The notes under the pieces: model-generated | Database searches by the model: none | Told to the model about the DNA's origin: nothing | What the model saw: only the letters and a program-made list of their open reading frames with translations | NCBI GenBank assembly: GCA_958298945.1 | Contig: OY282610.1 | Coordinates: forward strand, 40,431,667-40,495,666 | Direction: 5' to 3' | Source of the DNA: Atherix ibis | Lineage: Eukaryota > Arthropoda > Insecta > Diptera > Athericidae | Length of the DNA stretch: 64,000 nt | Shown here: piece by piece, positions 1 through 12,105 of the stretch | How the letters are laid out: every line of letters starts with the position of its first letter | Numbering within the stretch: position 1 is the stretch's first letter | Program-made: the position numbers and the translations under genes

Positions 1-100
1 AATATCAATACTACTAAAAGTTGTTTTTTTTTGTTTTAGAAACGTTAATATTTTTTGAGCATATTATTATGTTTAGTGTAAAATTTCAATTTTATTTTTG

Positions 101-1308
101 ATAAAAATTTGAAATGATTATAAAAATAAATATTCTACACTCAAAAGTATTCAATAAATTAATGTGGCCAATTTTAAATTTCTTTATAAAAACTATAGTA
201 AAAAGTAGGCTAATTTTGATATTTTTTTTATTAGAAAATCACATTTCTAAGAGATGGCGCTGACTTATTTAAATAATGCACTTATAAAGAAAGGTTAGCA
301 AAAAAAAAAGAAAGAGAAAAAAAGAAAAATTGTCACTTTAGCACTTATACTTTTAGAAGAACTTATAAATATGCAAAAGTACAGAGGCAGTGTTTTTAAT
401 TGGGGGCTCTTTTAATAATTTCATCATTATTTTGATGGTCGATTTTAGTTTCAATAAATATAATTTAAAAATAATAAATTCACTTTAAATATTTTTATTA
501 AATAATATATTATGTTGTTTTTTTTAGTATCAATATTATATTTAAAAATTATATAAAAAGTGAACGAAAATCATAATTATTTGATTTGTTAATTTGCATC
601 AAACTGAAATTGACTTAAAAAAATTATTTTAACTTAATGTTCTGTCATCTTCATAAACATTTCTTATTATTGATATAATATATAAATTTTTTAGTTTTGA
701 ATTTTTTTTATAAAAATTTGAAATGATTATAAAAATAAATATTCTACACTCAAAAGTATTCAATAAATTAATGTGGCCAATTTTAAATTTTTTTATAAAA
801 ACAATAGTAAAAATTAGGCTTATTTTTATTTATTTTTTATTAGAAAATCACATTTCTAAGAGATGGCGCTGACTTATTTAAATAATGCACTTATAAAGAA
901 AGGTTAGCAAAAAAAAAAGAAAGAGAAAAAAAGAAAAATTGTCACTTTAGCACTTATACTTTTAGAAGAACTTATAAATATGCAAAAGTACAGAGGCAGT
1001 GTTTTTAATTGGGGGCTCTTTTAATAATTTCATCATTATTTTGATGGTCGATTTTAGTTTCAATAAATATAATTTAAAAATAATAAATTCACTTTAAATA
1101 TTTTTATTAAATAATATGTTATATTTTTTTTATAGTATTAATATTGTATTTAAAAATTATATAAAAAGTGAACGAATATGATAATTATTTGAAGTTAATT
1201 TGCTTCAAACTGAAATTAACTTAAAAAAATTATTTTAACTTAATGTTCTGTCATCTTCATAAACATTTCTTATTATTGATATAATATATAATATTTTTAG
1301 TTTTGAAT
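101..1308. repeat. Tandem duplication, two copies of about 609 bp
   Basis: Positions about 101-702 recur at about 710-1308 with a constant offset of 609. Shared landmarks include a 'gagatggcgctgac' block (251 and 860) and a 'gggggctctttt' block (near 402 and 1011). The copies differ by few substitutions and small T-run changes, so the duplication is fairly young. No coding potential is visible. The unit is not a recognised transposon and no terminal inverted repeats are evident. Confidence 0.9.
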
Positions 1309-1900
1309 GGTATTTGACACTGACATTTTTTTTTTAAATAGAAAAAGTCATCATTTCATATGGAAAAAGAAAATTCCAACTGACAAAACATAAATAGAAT
1401 GAAGTTCCAAATAAAAACACTAGTTGAAATATAGCGCTCTGCAAACCGTCTTTTGGATTGGGAACAGTCTCCTTTATTTAGTTGAAGTTAAAAAGAATGT
1501 AATGAATTTAAAAGGAATAATTTAGTTATACTAAATTCCCAATTCTATGCGATGAATAATTCAATAAATAAAATTCACAGACTTGAAGTTCGATTTTTAA
1601 CCGCTAGAGTCATCTGTCGTATTCTATCGGTATCATGCCGCCGACAGCATCCATACAGAGTTTCAACAAATTGGTTCTCCTGCATATGTGTATATCTCAA
1701 CTTAATTTCATTCTGAGCCATCGAGCTGAGTAAGCATAAAAAAGGATCGGCAAATCTTACTACAATACAGCGGTCGAAACAGGAATGACAAATAATAATT
1801 TTTTTGATATTTGTGCATGCAGACCGAATGGAAAGAATATTTTTGATTTGCAAACTGTGTTGAGGCTCAACTCAAAAACCCACACTTTTAAAATGAGTTA
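1309..1900. other. Non-coding stretch
   Basis: AT-rich sequence with no convincing reading frame. The right part is less AT-rich and may be further decayed retrotransposon, because it leads directly into the R1-type remnant, but nothing can be aligned by eye. Confidence 0.5.
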
Positions 1901-1929
1901 TTATGTAGCATGGAGTGGCTGTAACTTTC

Positions 1930-2645
1930 GCATGTGGATTGCGAAATATCTAAGTGGGCGCATGGCCGATTTGGTTGGCATGCTGGTACGAGTATTTTGC
2001 AAAAAATGGGGACTTCGATCCAGAGCGGTGAAAGTCCTGTACAATATATGCGACGTGTGTGTGGGCTGACATTATGTGCCACCAATATGTAAGGGTGGGC
2101 ATAAATACAGTTCAGCGTGTCAACCGAGGCAATGCAGGTTCTCATGGGAGAAATTCCATGGGACGTGGAGGTGCTGCGTGGAAGCATCCACAACCATCTA
2201 CGGCGGGACATCCCGCTTGCCGATTGTTCCGTTATGAATGAAGAGGCTTAGGATCTTAGTCCATGGCAGCGGCGTGCACTGGTCGTGAATTAAATGTATG
2301 AAATTTGGCAATGTCGATGGAATGAGAGTGTGAATGGCAGATGGACACACATGCTCATTTTGGATGTGTGCTTTACATCTGCGTATGGCTTTAAATTTGG
2401 TCTGTACCTTAGGTATTAACTCGCGGGACACAGCAAATGAAATGAATGGGTCCATGTACAGGCGTGGTCTAGCTACGAAGGCTAAATGACCTTGTGGGGC
2501 GGAGGAGGAGAGTCCCAATCACCTTCTCATTGAGTGTGGCCTGTACGGGAATTTGCGTGACTTAGGTGTATGTGGAATTGTGGTGAATGATGAGGTATGA
2601 ATGCCTTAACAGATTTGCCGTGGCACTCAGGGTGGCTACAACCGG
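1930..2645 (+). pseudogene. R1-type non-LTR retrotransposon remnant (end of ORF2)
   Basis: Reading across frames on the plus strand gives the C-terminal landmarks of R1-clade ORF2. These are VWADIM near 2059-2076, a stretch like QVLMGEIPWDVEVLR near 2133-2180, WQCRWNESVNGRWTHMLI from 2306, and the cysteine-rich CGAEEESPNHLLIEC from 2493. The WQ..W..S..GRWTH and CG..E.P.H.L..C patterns are characteristic of the region after the reverse transcriptase in R1-like elements. At least two frame changes and an in-frame stop (2487-2489) break it. The N-terminal endonuclease and polymerase are absent. The right edge is invaded by, or fused to, the minus-strand mariner at 2645. Clade assignment (R1 versus LOA) is tentative. 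Confidence 0.75.
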
Positions 2646-3581
2646 GTGAATACTCATCCGTTTGAGCAATGACGTCCTCGTTGGAAGTGAACCGTCGTCC
2701 GCCAAGCCATTTCTTCAGATTGGGGAAAAGAAAATAGTCACTCGGGGCCAAATCTGGTGAATAAGCGGGATGCTGCAACAATTCCATTCTCAATACCACA
2801 ATTTTGGCCATGGAAACAGCGCAGGTATGGACACGCGCATTGTCCTGATGCAAGAGGATTTTTTTCTTCTTCAGATGGGAGCGTTTCTCTTTGATTTCCT
2901 CGCTCAACCATTGCAATAACGACGCGTAATACGCTCCTGTTATTGTTTTTGCTTTTTCCAAGTAGTCGATAAAAATGATGCCCTGCGAATCCCAAAAGAC
3001 CGTGGCCATCACCTTGCCGGCTGATGGCACAGTTTTTGCCTTCTTCGGAGCTCGTTCACTCTTGAAAATCCACTGTGATGACTGTCTCTTCGTTTCTAAA
3101 GTGTAGTAGTGTATCCAGGTTTCGTCCACAGTGACATATCGACGAAGGAATTCGGCAGGATTGCGATGAAAGAGTGCCAACATAGCCTCAGAGTCCACTA
3201 CACGATTGCGCTTATTCTCCTCTGAGAGCAAACGCGGCACCCATCTTGCCGAAATTTTTTTCACAGACAATTTTTCATGCAAAATTGAAGCGACTGTACC
3301 TTGTGATATTCCTGTGGCCTCAACTAATTCGCGCACTTTAATTCGCCGATCCTTCAAAATCAGATCATGGATTTTGTCGATGATTTCAGGAGTAGACACC
3401 TCAACTGGGCATCTTTTGTGGATAAACGGCCACGTTTAAATTCATGCACCCAATTGTAAACCGTCGCAAACACAGGTGCAGATGGGCCATGAACTGCATC
3501 CAACTCGGCTTTGATTTCTTTGGGGCTTCAGCCTTTCAAATGGAGATGTTTGATGACAGCCCTAAACTCGCTTTTTTCCAT
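2645..3581 (-). pseudogene. Mariner transposase, broken
   Basis: This is a DD34D transposase for cut-and-paste movement at TA targets. The start is ATG at 3581-3579, giving MEKSEFRAVIKHLHLKG, the same start as the 58-kb copy. An in-frame TGA lies at 3530-3528. A deletion of about 16 bp near 3410 removes the residues after STKD and shifts the frame. The remaining long frame from 3399 carries all three catalytic aspartates, in VDETW, HQDNAR and YSPDLAPSD, with 34 residues between the second and third. The C-terminus is cut after QTDEY and runs into foreign sequence. It cannot encode an active enzyme. Confidence 0.9.
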
Positions 3582-3759
3582 TGTTATGCACAAATAAATG
3601 TCGTTAACTTTAATCGACGATAGAAATTGACCTACGCTATGGATCGAGCTGAAATTTTTTTTCAGCTTTCCTGTCAATAATGCTACATACAAAAAAATCT
3701 GTACCGACACTACGAGCGCAATTTCTTGGATTTTCTAAGGACTTATTGAACGACCCTCG
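2645..3759 (-). mobile_element. Mariner transposon, 3' end lost
   Basis: The element's 5' end lies at 3759, where an inverted terminal sequence reads, in element orientation, cgagggtcgttcaataagtc, and TA follows at 3760-3761. The same lineage occurs complete at 58134-59396 on the other strand. Homology to that copy stops inside the C-terminal coding region near 2645-2650, where the sequence turns into the R1-type remnant, so the 3' terminal repeat is missing. Confidence 0.85.
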
Positions 3760-3761
3760 TA

Positions 3762-5465
3762 CTAAAAGCGAATGTGCTATTTTGTTTAACATCAGGAAAA
3801 TGTTGATGTCTAACTTGAGATAGCAATTACTTGAGTATAAAAGTAGATAAATTGAAATGACTTCTTTAGTTTTCCCAACAATTTGACTTAATTTTTTTTT
3901 TGATCCTATAAATACACACATACAATAACATGAATGCAGAGAATCAATAAATAAAAGAATTTTTTGCAACATGCACCTATAAAAGAACTATTTTTGAATA
4001 GTAGTGAAAAATGTGTTACCATCGAATTGTGCTGAAAATTCATATTTAAAAAGGACGATATATATTAGCCCATTTGATATATATCGCTTTATCAATATAC
4101 TTTGTTCTGTAAAAATAAATAATTAAAAATAAATCTACTTTTTAAATTAACGTAGTTATAAAAGGAAACTGCTAAAAAAATCGCGATAGTCATAAAATAG
4201 TTACCTTCAGTAATAGTAAACTATAAGGTAACAGGATGAAAATATGGTTTATAATATTTAAATAAAATCAAGGAACACAGAAAGTCAAAAGGGCAAAAAT
4301 TATCTTAACTCTAGAGTTTAGATGGAATCCTGTGTGCAAATCAGTATCTGCTTCCATCAGTTTACACATACTTTAATGTTTGTATAAGGATCACTCCTGC
4401 AAATAGGCTAAAATCAGAATTCCTCTTTAACTGAATTCAGAAACAACCTCTTTAAGTGGTGGCGGTTATGTTGAGTGCATATACACATACGTATATGAGC
4501 GCCAGGATGAGTGCAAAGTTCATCTTCTCAACTATACTTCTGAGTCTATGTTTGCACATTTGTACAAGGATAATTGTAAACACGAAGAGATGCATAGAAA
4601 ACTGACTCCAACTAGATGGCAAAATGTTAACGTGCACAATATGCTCGTATAAGAATTTATGAATCTAGTCATATGAGTTTATATATCCACTATCAACTGT
4701 TAGTCTTGTAGTTATTGTAGATTCCTTCCTATAATAGAAATGAAACTGCAAACATTTTCATCAATCTTTTTATTTACCTATTCGTTTTTTTTTCTATTTT
4801 AAATAGAATAGATACTGTGTTTGTGCTATCTTTTTATTTTTAAATTTCAAAATTAATGTGAAAATAAAAATATTGTTACAAGCAAACAAAAGGAATACTT
4901 TTGATATTACTCTTATATAGTTGAAAAATTCCAATAAATAAACAGTAATTGAAGTTTAACTATCATATCAATCTGGTGATGTATATATAAGTATTTACAA
5001 TTGATCGTAAACTATTCACATGTCAACAATCCATTAATGACTATGAAAATTTATTACACGAATAGAAACATTTACTTGTACAGTACAGTAATAGCAGAAA
5101 TAGTAAATTTAAAAGTATTTCTATCATCTGAAACTGGAAATTTTTATTAAAATATAATGAGATGGTGGAACGTTGTAAAATTATACTTTATTATTAATAT
5201 AAATACTTACGAAAAATTATAAGCTAGGTGAAAAGTATTCTATAGTGGAAAGCTCCGAAAAGCAATGTGCCCGAATGAATGTTCTCAAAGTGGTAAATCT
5301 AAAACGCTGCTCTTCTAAGTTACTTCCTATAAAAAATTAATAAAAAGTTAAAAAAAATTATTATTAATTCTTATTCAATTGTAAAATTTATGAATAGAAA
5401 ATTTAATTGTTTTAATTTTTTATACATAAATTGTAGATGCAAATTGACAAAAATATACTTAATTG
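3762..5465. other. Non-coding AT-rich interval
   Basis: No supported gene, repeat array or transposon end is visible over these 1.7 kb. A less AT-rich patch near 4300-4640 contains only short open frames without recognisable motifs. Confidence 0.6.
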
Positions 5466-5469
5466 AGAT

Positions 5470-6940
5470 TTTCAGAATCTCCGTATTGTATTAAGACCTC
5501 AAAAACATAGAAAGTGTATGGTTAGAAATCTTTGTATCATATTAAGACCTCACCAATATAGACAGTGAGTGTTTAGGAACCTCTGTATCATGTTAAGACC
5601 TCACCAATATAGAGAGCATATGGTTAGGGACCTCTGTATTATATTAAGACCTTAACAACATAGATAGGGAGTGTTTAAAAATCTTTTTATCGTATTAAGA
5701 CATCAACAACATAGAGAGTGTTTGGTTAGTAATCTCCGTATCATATTAAGACCTTAACAACATAGACAGTGAGTGTTTAGCAACCTCTGTATCGTGTTAA
5801 GACCTCACCAATATAGAGAGCGTATAGTTAGAGACCTCTGTATCATTTTAAAACCTCAAAAACATAGAGAGTATATGGTTAGAAATCTCTGTATTATATT
5901 AAGACCTTAACAACATAGATAGGGAGTGTTTAAAAATCTCTTTATCGTATTAAGACCTCAACAACATAAAGAGTCTATAGTTAAGAATCTCCGTATCGTA
6001 TTAAGACCTCACCAATATAGACAGTGAGTGTTTAGGAACCGCTGTATCATGTTAAGACCTCACCAATATAGAGAGCATATGGTTAGGGACCTCTGTATTA
6101 TATTAAGACCTTAACAACATAGATAGGGAGTGTTTAAAAATCTTTTTATCGTATTAAGACCTCAACAACATAGAGAGTGTTTGGTTAGTAATCTCCGTAT
6201 CATATTAAGACATTAACAACATAGAAAGTGAGTGTTTAGGAACCTCTGTATCGTGTTAAGACCTCACCAATATAGAGAGCGTATGGTTAGGGACCTCTGT
6301 ATCATTTTAAAACCTCAAAAACATAGAGAGTATATGGTTAGGAATCTCTGTATTATATTAAGACCTTAACAACATAGATAGGGAGTGTTTAAAAATCTCT
6401 TTATCGAATTAAGACCTCAACAACATAGAGAGACTATAGTTAAGAATCTCCGTATCGTATTAAGACCTCAAAATCATAGAGAGAGTATGGGTAGGAATGT
6501 CTGTATCATGTTAAGACCTCAATAGCATAGATAATATATAATTACGAACCTCTGTATCGTGTTAAGACCTCAAAAATATAGAAAGCGTATGGTTAAGGAC
6601 ATCTGTATCATGTTAAAATCTCAAAAACAAAGAGAGTGTATGGTTAGGAAACTCCGTATCGTGTTAAGATCTCAAAAACATAGATAGTGAGTACTTAGAA
6701 AATGTTTTATCATATTAAGGCATCATAAACATAAAATATATGTGGTACGGAATCTTTGTTTCGTGTCAAGGCCTCAATAACATAAAAAGTGTGTGTTTAA
6801 GGACGTCTGTATTATTTTAAGACCTCAAAAAGATAAGGACTGTAGGATAAGGAATCTTTGCATCTTGTTAAGACTTCAACAATACAAAAAGTATGTGGTT
6901 AGATACTTCTGTATCGTGTCAAGACCTCAAGAACATAGCT
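5470..6940. repeat. 51-bp satellite with a 459-bp higher-order period
   Basis: The phrase ttaagacct recurs every 51 bp (for example 5491, 5542, 5593, 5644, 5695), giving about 29 monomers with consensus-like pieces 'attaagacctcaacaacata' and 'ggttaggaatctctgtat'. Distinct monomer variants recur nine monomers apart: 5602 with 6061, 5644 with 6103, and 5899 with 6358, all 459 bp. The right end becomes divergent after about 6660. One frame is 17 codons per monomer but is interrupted repeatedly by stops, so coding is unlikely. Confidence 0.95.
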
Positions 6941-8030
6941 CAAATTTTTATACTCCAAAAAATTATTTTTATTTTTTAAAAAATGTACAAATATTTAAAT
7001 TAGCATTTCTGGACTGATTGATGAGATCTCATCATTCCAAAATGATATTGCACTTATAATGTTATACAATAATAATAAAATTTGTCCAGAGATTCGAGAA
7101 AAAATGATTTTTCTATTCTTGGAAAAATATATTTTAATATTTTAATAAGTCAAAGTTCAAAGGGTTTTTTATTCAAAAAAAATAAAAGAAAACATGAACT
7201 TCAAAATTATATCATATATAATCTGAGACTTACTATAAAATTTACCATAAGAAAACTTAAATTGAAATTTACTATAAAATTACTAAAAATTTCCTATTTA
7301 TCTAAAAAAAAATTAAAAAAATTTACTAAAAAGTTTAATATAATTACTATAAAATTAAATTAGTATTGTAAAAAAAAAATTTAACCTTAAAATTACCATA
7401 AAAATTTACTATAAAATTAGCGAAATAATTAACCATACCAACAACTATTAATTATGGCACAAAATTAACTAAAGTACACAATTTACAATTTTACTATGAA
7501 ATTTACTATAAAATTAACTAAAAAAATTTACTATAAAATTAACTAAAATATTTTGTTATAAAATTTATCAAAGAATTTTAAATTAATGTTAACCATAAAA
7601 TTTACTATGAAAATAATACAAAAGTTAATCATCCTGCCAACTATAAATTATGGTAAAAAATTTTGTACATTAAAATTAAATGTTCACAAAAAGATTTTAT
7701 TATCAATTTAACCAAAATATTGATAAAAATTTTTTAAAACAATGAACCTATAAAATTTTACCATAAATTTATCTAAAAATTAACCTTGAACATAACTATA
7801 AAATTTGCATAATAATTTATAAATTTTCATAGAAAAACTAACGACAATAACTAAAAAATTTACTATACCATAAAATTAACTATAAAGTTTCCTATAAAAT
7901 TTACTATAAAAATTTACTAAAAACTGACAATTTATATAAAGCATTAAAATTAATGTACCGAAAATATAGTCTAACAATTGATTGGAACTATTTACATTTA
8001 AGTGTGATATATATATATAATGCTTAAACC
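6941..8030. repeat. Low-complexity AT tract with cryptic 'actataaaatt' repeats
   Basis: From about 7240 to 7960 the sequence is a degenerate patchwork of actataaaatt, ttactaaaa and ttaacta words with no fixed period. Lys/Ile/Leu-rich open frames here are a composition effect. The tract ends in a C-rich patch (about 8030-8055) that stands out in the AT-rich background. Confidence 0.6.
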
Positions 8031-8676
8031 TACCCCCCCCCCTCCATCACCAACACCCTCTTCCGACAGTATCAATAAATTATTAAACTATTTCCAAAAA
8101 TAATAATAGTAATTCTTATACTCATCCGTTTATATATACACGTACATATCTACAATGAAATTTCTAAGAAAATATAACGAATGTTGCTCAGTAAAGTGAT
8201 ACTAACGATCTTGATTAATAAGTAGAATTTCAATACCAGAAAGGTCATACTTCTTTTGTTTAATTAACTTTAATAGAAGATATTAAAGAACAATCTTCTT
8301 CGAATTATACTAAAATTACATTCTTTAATAGCATTTTATTTAATTCTCTACTATCAACAAATACTAAAACAGTGAATATAAAGTTTACAAAAATTCCAAA
8401 CATTTGAGGTTATATCCTTTTGATTAACCTAAAACTTTACTATTTAATCTAATAATAAAATAAAAAAATTGAAGTATTTTATTTTTGAATGAATTGTAAA
8501 TTAAGATATTCTCTAAACTAAAAAAAAAATGGAAATTTGAAATATCTTACCGATTTTATATCTAAAAGAAACAATACAGATTTGTTTACGAAAATAACTT
8601 TATTCAACATTTGATTTATTGTTGAATTATTAACTAATTGAAAATTATATTATATTCAAAAAAGTTTTTATCAAAA
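8031..8676. other. Non-coding AT-rich interval
   Basis: After the C-rich patch there is only AT-rich sequence, with no open frame or repeat that I can support. Confidence 0.6.
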
Positions 8677-8739
8677 TATTGGGTTGGTGCAAAAGTAATG
8701 ACGCTTTTTTACATATACAATTAAACTTTTTTTTTTAAT

Positions 8740-8940
8740 TTGTATTATTTATTTAATCAATTATATAATTTCCATCCGTTCTTATAACCTCCTCCCATCT
8801 TTCTATCAACTTATTAAAACCATTAGTGTAAAATTTCTTGGATTTTGATGCGAAATATGTAGAAAGGGATGTTTTTACCTGCTCTATTGTATGAAATGTT
8901 TTATCATTTAAAAAGTTTTGCAGTGATCGAAATAAATGTA
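8740..8940 (-). pseudogene. Mariner transposase C-terminal remnant
   Basis: On the minus strand the translation gives HLFRSLQNFLNDKTF, then YFASKSKKFY, then RWEEVIRTDGNYIID and a stop. This is the classic C-terminus of mariner transposases, downstream of the third catalytic aspartate. The catalytic core is absent because the LINE sequence joins at about 8940. Confidence 0.85.
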
Positions 8941-8942
8941 TT

Positions 8943-10388
8943 TAAAGATTTTATTATAGAATAGAGTGTGTTTTCGGATATAAACATATCTAGAGAGCTG
9001 GGATTGCTTGCACTGTTATTGGTGCTGAATTTTGTAATATAAGTTGGGGAGTTTGAAAAAAAACTGTCGACCTGATCGTTTACATGAGTTTGTAGAGGTG
9101 AGCTTGAACTAGAGTTGTAAAGATCTTTATAAAATGAGGCAAAGTTTTTAGATATATTAATTGGACCTCCTTTTATTTCGCGGTCGTTATTATCGGTGAC
9201 TGTTACTTTATTGAGAGACTTTCGGCCGGTGATTGCGTTAAGCTGCTTGAAAGCATCAGGACCTGAACGTACTTTTGAAAGTCGTTCAGAAAATTGGTCA
9301 TTAAAATGTTTGTTAACTTTATTACGTATCATAGTTGATATGCAGTTAACCTGTGCCTCTAAGAGACGATAATCTGAAGATGTAGTGTTTAATTCTTTCC
9401 GAAAAATGCGTTTCATTTCCCTTACCCAACGATTTCTCAACCAATACATTTTCTTAATGTCCTCGGGGAGAGAATCAAATTGATGGCTACTATTAGACAA
9501 TTGTCTTGAATGTTTATGAAATACATCCGAGACAATTTGGCTAAAGGTTTCTATATGGAAATCAATTTCTTGGTTGGTTATATTCTTGAAGCAAGGAACA
9601 TTCATTCCGTTAGATATGGCCAAATCTACATCGTGCCTAAATTTTTTCCAGTTCGTGTTCTTATACGACGTAAAAGATTTTAACTCGGTATATTCAAAGT
9701 TGAATTGAGTTTGAATTTTAATTTGCATAAGAATTGGATAATGGTCTGAATGAAGAGTTGAACAAGTAATGTTCGAAGAGTAAGGATTAATTAAACAACT
9801 TGAAACGAAAAACAGATCGACTACAGATAAGCTACTAGGTCTGGTAGGACTAGAAGGTGCAATTACCTGTAATGTGGAGATACTAGTGAGTAAATGTTGA
9901 ATACAGATACCGGAAGAGTTACGGAGAGAATCTCCCTATGAGGTGTGTCTGGTGTTAAAATCCCCTCCCATGATTACCTCATATCCTTTGCTGATGAGAT
10001 CTTGTAAGAATTCGAACAGGTCCTTAATTTCAACGGGTGAACACTTGCAGGCAATATAACAGGAAACTAATGCTATATTTTTAATACCCGAATTGTTCAC
10101 GTGACATCGCGTAAGAACACAAGTGGTGCAGATATTATTTGAGCTGAAGTTAACCAAGTTACTATATTGGATATTTTCTGAGAAGATAATGCCAGTACCC
10201 TGATTAGAGTCATTGCGAATGCAATGATACCGCGGAAGTGAAAGTTTATGCTTCAAATTCAGGTGAGTTTCATTTATGGAATAGAAGTCGGCAAGGTGGT
10301 TCTGAATGAACTGATAAATTTCTACTCTTTTGGACAGGCCAACGATAGACCGCACGTTAAGTGCTATGATATTTAGAGAGCACGTCAT
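8943..10388 (-). pseudogene. LINE ORF2: endonuclease and start of RT
   Basis: The frame opens with ATG at 10388-10386, overlapping the last stop of the upstream frame as ATGA, a typical coupled arrangement of LINE ORFs. Endonuclease landmarks in order are LNIIALNVRSI, INETHL, a GGDFN block and SDHYPI near residue 215. A single TAG at 9938-9936 (HTS*GD, probably formerly Trp) interrupts an otherwise continuous frame. After SDHYPI come the linker typical of Jockey elements and FISENTLYSIIKSLN, where homology stops at the mariner junction. The polymerase fingers and palm are absent. The protein would nick the target and reverse transcribe the RNA in a complete copy. Confidence 0.88.
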
Positions 10389-12105
10389 AATGGAGTATGG
10401 TAGAGAAAGCTAACAAATATCATGGGTAGGGTGTATCTTAAATTATTCTTACTTGCTAATAATTCCAAATGTTGTCTTTCTATATGAATCCTAGCCCGGT
10501 TGTTTTGCTCCTTTTGAATCCGCAGAATGTAATTAACTACGCTGGACTGCTGTTCTTTACTGGCCCAATAGTGTAGTTTCTCCTGATGATGATTGTCCAT
10601 CGCTGTGTTACATGAATTCTTCAATACAATCAGCATCATTTGCAAACTTTTCCAAGAAAATTCAAGTATGCAACCTGTCGATCTGCAAAAGAGGAAAGTG
10701 TTTTATATGATTTCATAAATTGACTTACCTCGGTGATTAGACTAGGCATGTCTACACTAAATAATGTTGAAGCCTCCGAAAAGAATTCTTCCATGGGCGA
10801 CGGATGAGTTGATTCTTCAGATCTGATGGCTGCCCTTTCTGTCAATACAGCGTTCGAGATTGGTGCTCCCCGTAGGACGCTTGCGAAGGATACTCCACTC
10901 CTGACAGTGTTATTAATTGACTGGTGCACAAAGTTCAGTCTGTCCTTCCGCTGTTGAACTCTTGATTGTTGCCTGAGTTCCTTTGCCGCAATCATTTCCT
11001 TGTAGAAGTAACAACCTCTATGGTTCGCTGGGTGGCCATGTTATCCACAGTTGGCGCATAACGGATGACCAGACTTGTCGTTGTCTCATGGGCAAGCCTT
11101 GGGCATGTGATTTTGCCCGCATTTCACGCAGACAAATTTATAAAAACAGTTTGCTGCTGCATATCCAAACTGTTGGCATCTGTGGCATTGAAGTGGGCCA
11201 CTTCTCCGTAGCTTTTCCCATCTTATTGTTTGATGGAGAATTTTTGTCACGTGCGTGACACTGGATGGCTGGTGACCTGGAGCCAACTGCACCAAAAATA
11301 TGTCCGATTGAACATTGTTTTCTTTTGAGAATTTTGTTTTAAAATTCTCCACTTTATTAATTAAAGCTGCCTCCACTTGGTTGGCCAGATCAGCTTTTAT
11401 ATCAGAGGCTTCACAGGAGTTGTGAAGACCTCTTACAAGGAGGGAAATCTTCCTTTCCTCTTTTGACGTATAGGTATGCCCAGGTATACCTTTTGACTTG
11501 ATGAAGTCGAAAATGGTCCTTCGATCTTCCAATGTCTCCGGCTTAATAATTGCCTTGCCGCTGTTATTGGTTATTTTATAACCGGGTGCTCTGGCTAGCG
11601 TCTTCATTTCTTTGATGAAGGCGTTAATATTTAAACCTCGACACGTGATCGGAGGTATATGAATTTTCTGCACAGCCAAGGTGCTTGCTTTTGCAATCCT
11701 GCTCGTAGTGGTTGAAGGTTTTGGCAAAGTGGCTTCTTCGAGCAGACTAAACCGATTTTGGCTCACTGGAGGTATAGAACCCGCGGCTATCGGTGCCTTC
11801 ACCTTTTTAGCCTTCTTTGGCGGCTTAATTGGCTCTGTAATAAACTTGCTAGCTTCTGTCAGAGAAACGTCATTATTTGCCACGTTCTTCCTTTTCTTTG
11901 CAGTAAGGAAGCTCACGTCTTCAATTTCTTTTTGAAGGTTGAAGTGAATGCCAACCATTTTCAGAAAGGCCGTTATGTCCGTGCCTAGCTTTTTCTTATC
12001 GGCAAGAAGCTCGCCGAACATTTTGACATCCCCGTCCGGGACTATCGTGTCGTCCTCCGAAATTTCCATCCTTCGAAGAGACATCTTCGAATCGATGGTA
12101 AACAA
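10385..12105 (-). pseudogene. LINE ORF1, nucleic-acid-binding gag-like protein
   Basis: The frame starts at 12105 and runs about 490 codons. Residues near 310-370 carry three CCHC-type knuckles: CHRCQQFGYAAANC, CVKCGQNHMPKAC and CANCG-HGHPANHRGC, the hallmark of Jockey ORF1 proteins that package the LINE RNA. Two in-frame stops break it: TGA at 11088-11086 just after KACP, and TAA at 11043-11041 inside the third knuckle. Past a stop at about 10636 a second frame continues to 10385 and overlaps the ORF2 start, so a frameshift near 10640 probably separates the true C-terminus. A Lys/Pro-rich N-terminal half has no motif I recognise. Confidence 0.85.

Noticed and set aside
1888..2518. Minus-strand frames near the left end
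   Set aside because: The plus strand of the same stretch carries R1-type ORF2 motifs, so these are antisense shadows.
5470..6940. Possible CRISPR array
   Set aside because: Monomers abut each other, there are no unique spacers, and the sequence context is eukaryotic.
6793..7017. Open frame at the end of the 51-bp array
   Set aside because: It is a stop-free run of the decayed satellite; neighbouring monomers contain stops in the same frame.
7082..7363. Lys/Ile/Leu-rich open frame
   Set aside because: Composition follows the AT-rich low-complexity tract; no motif.
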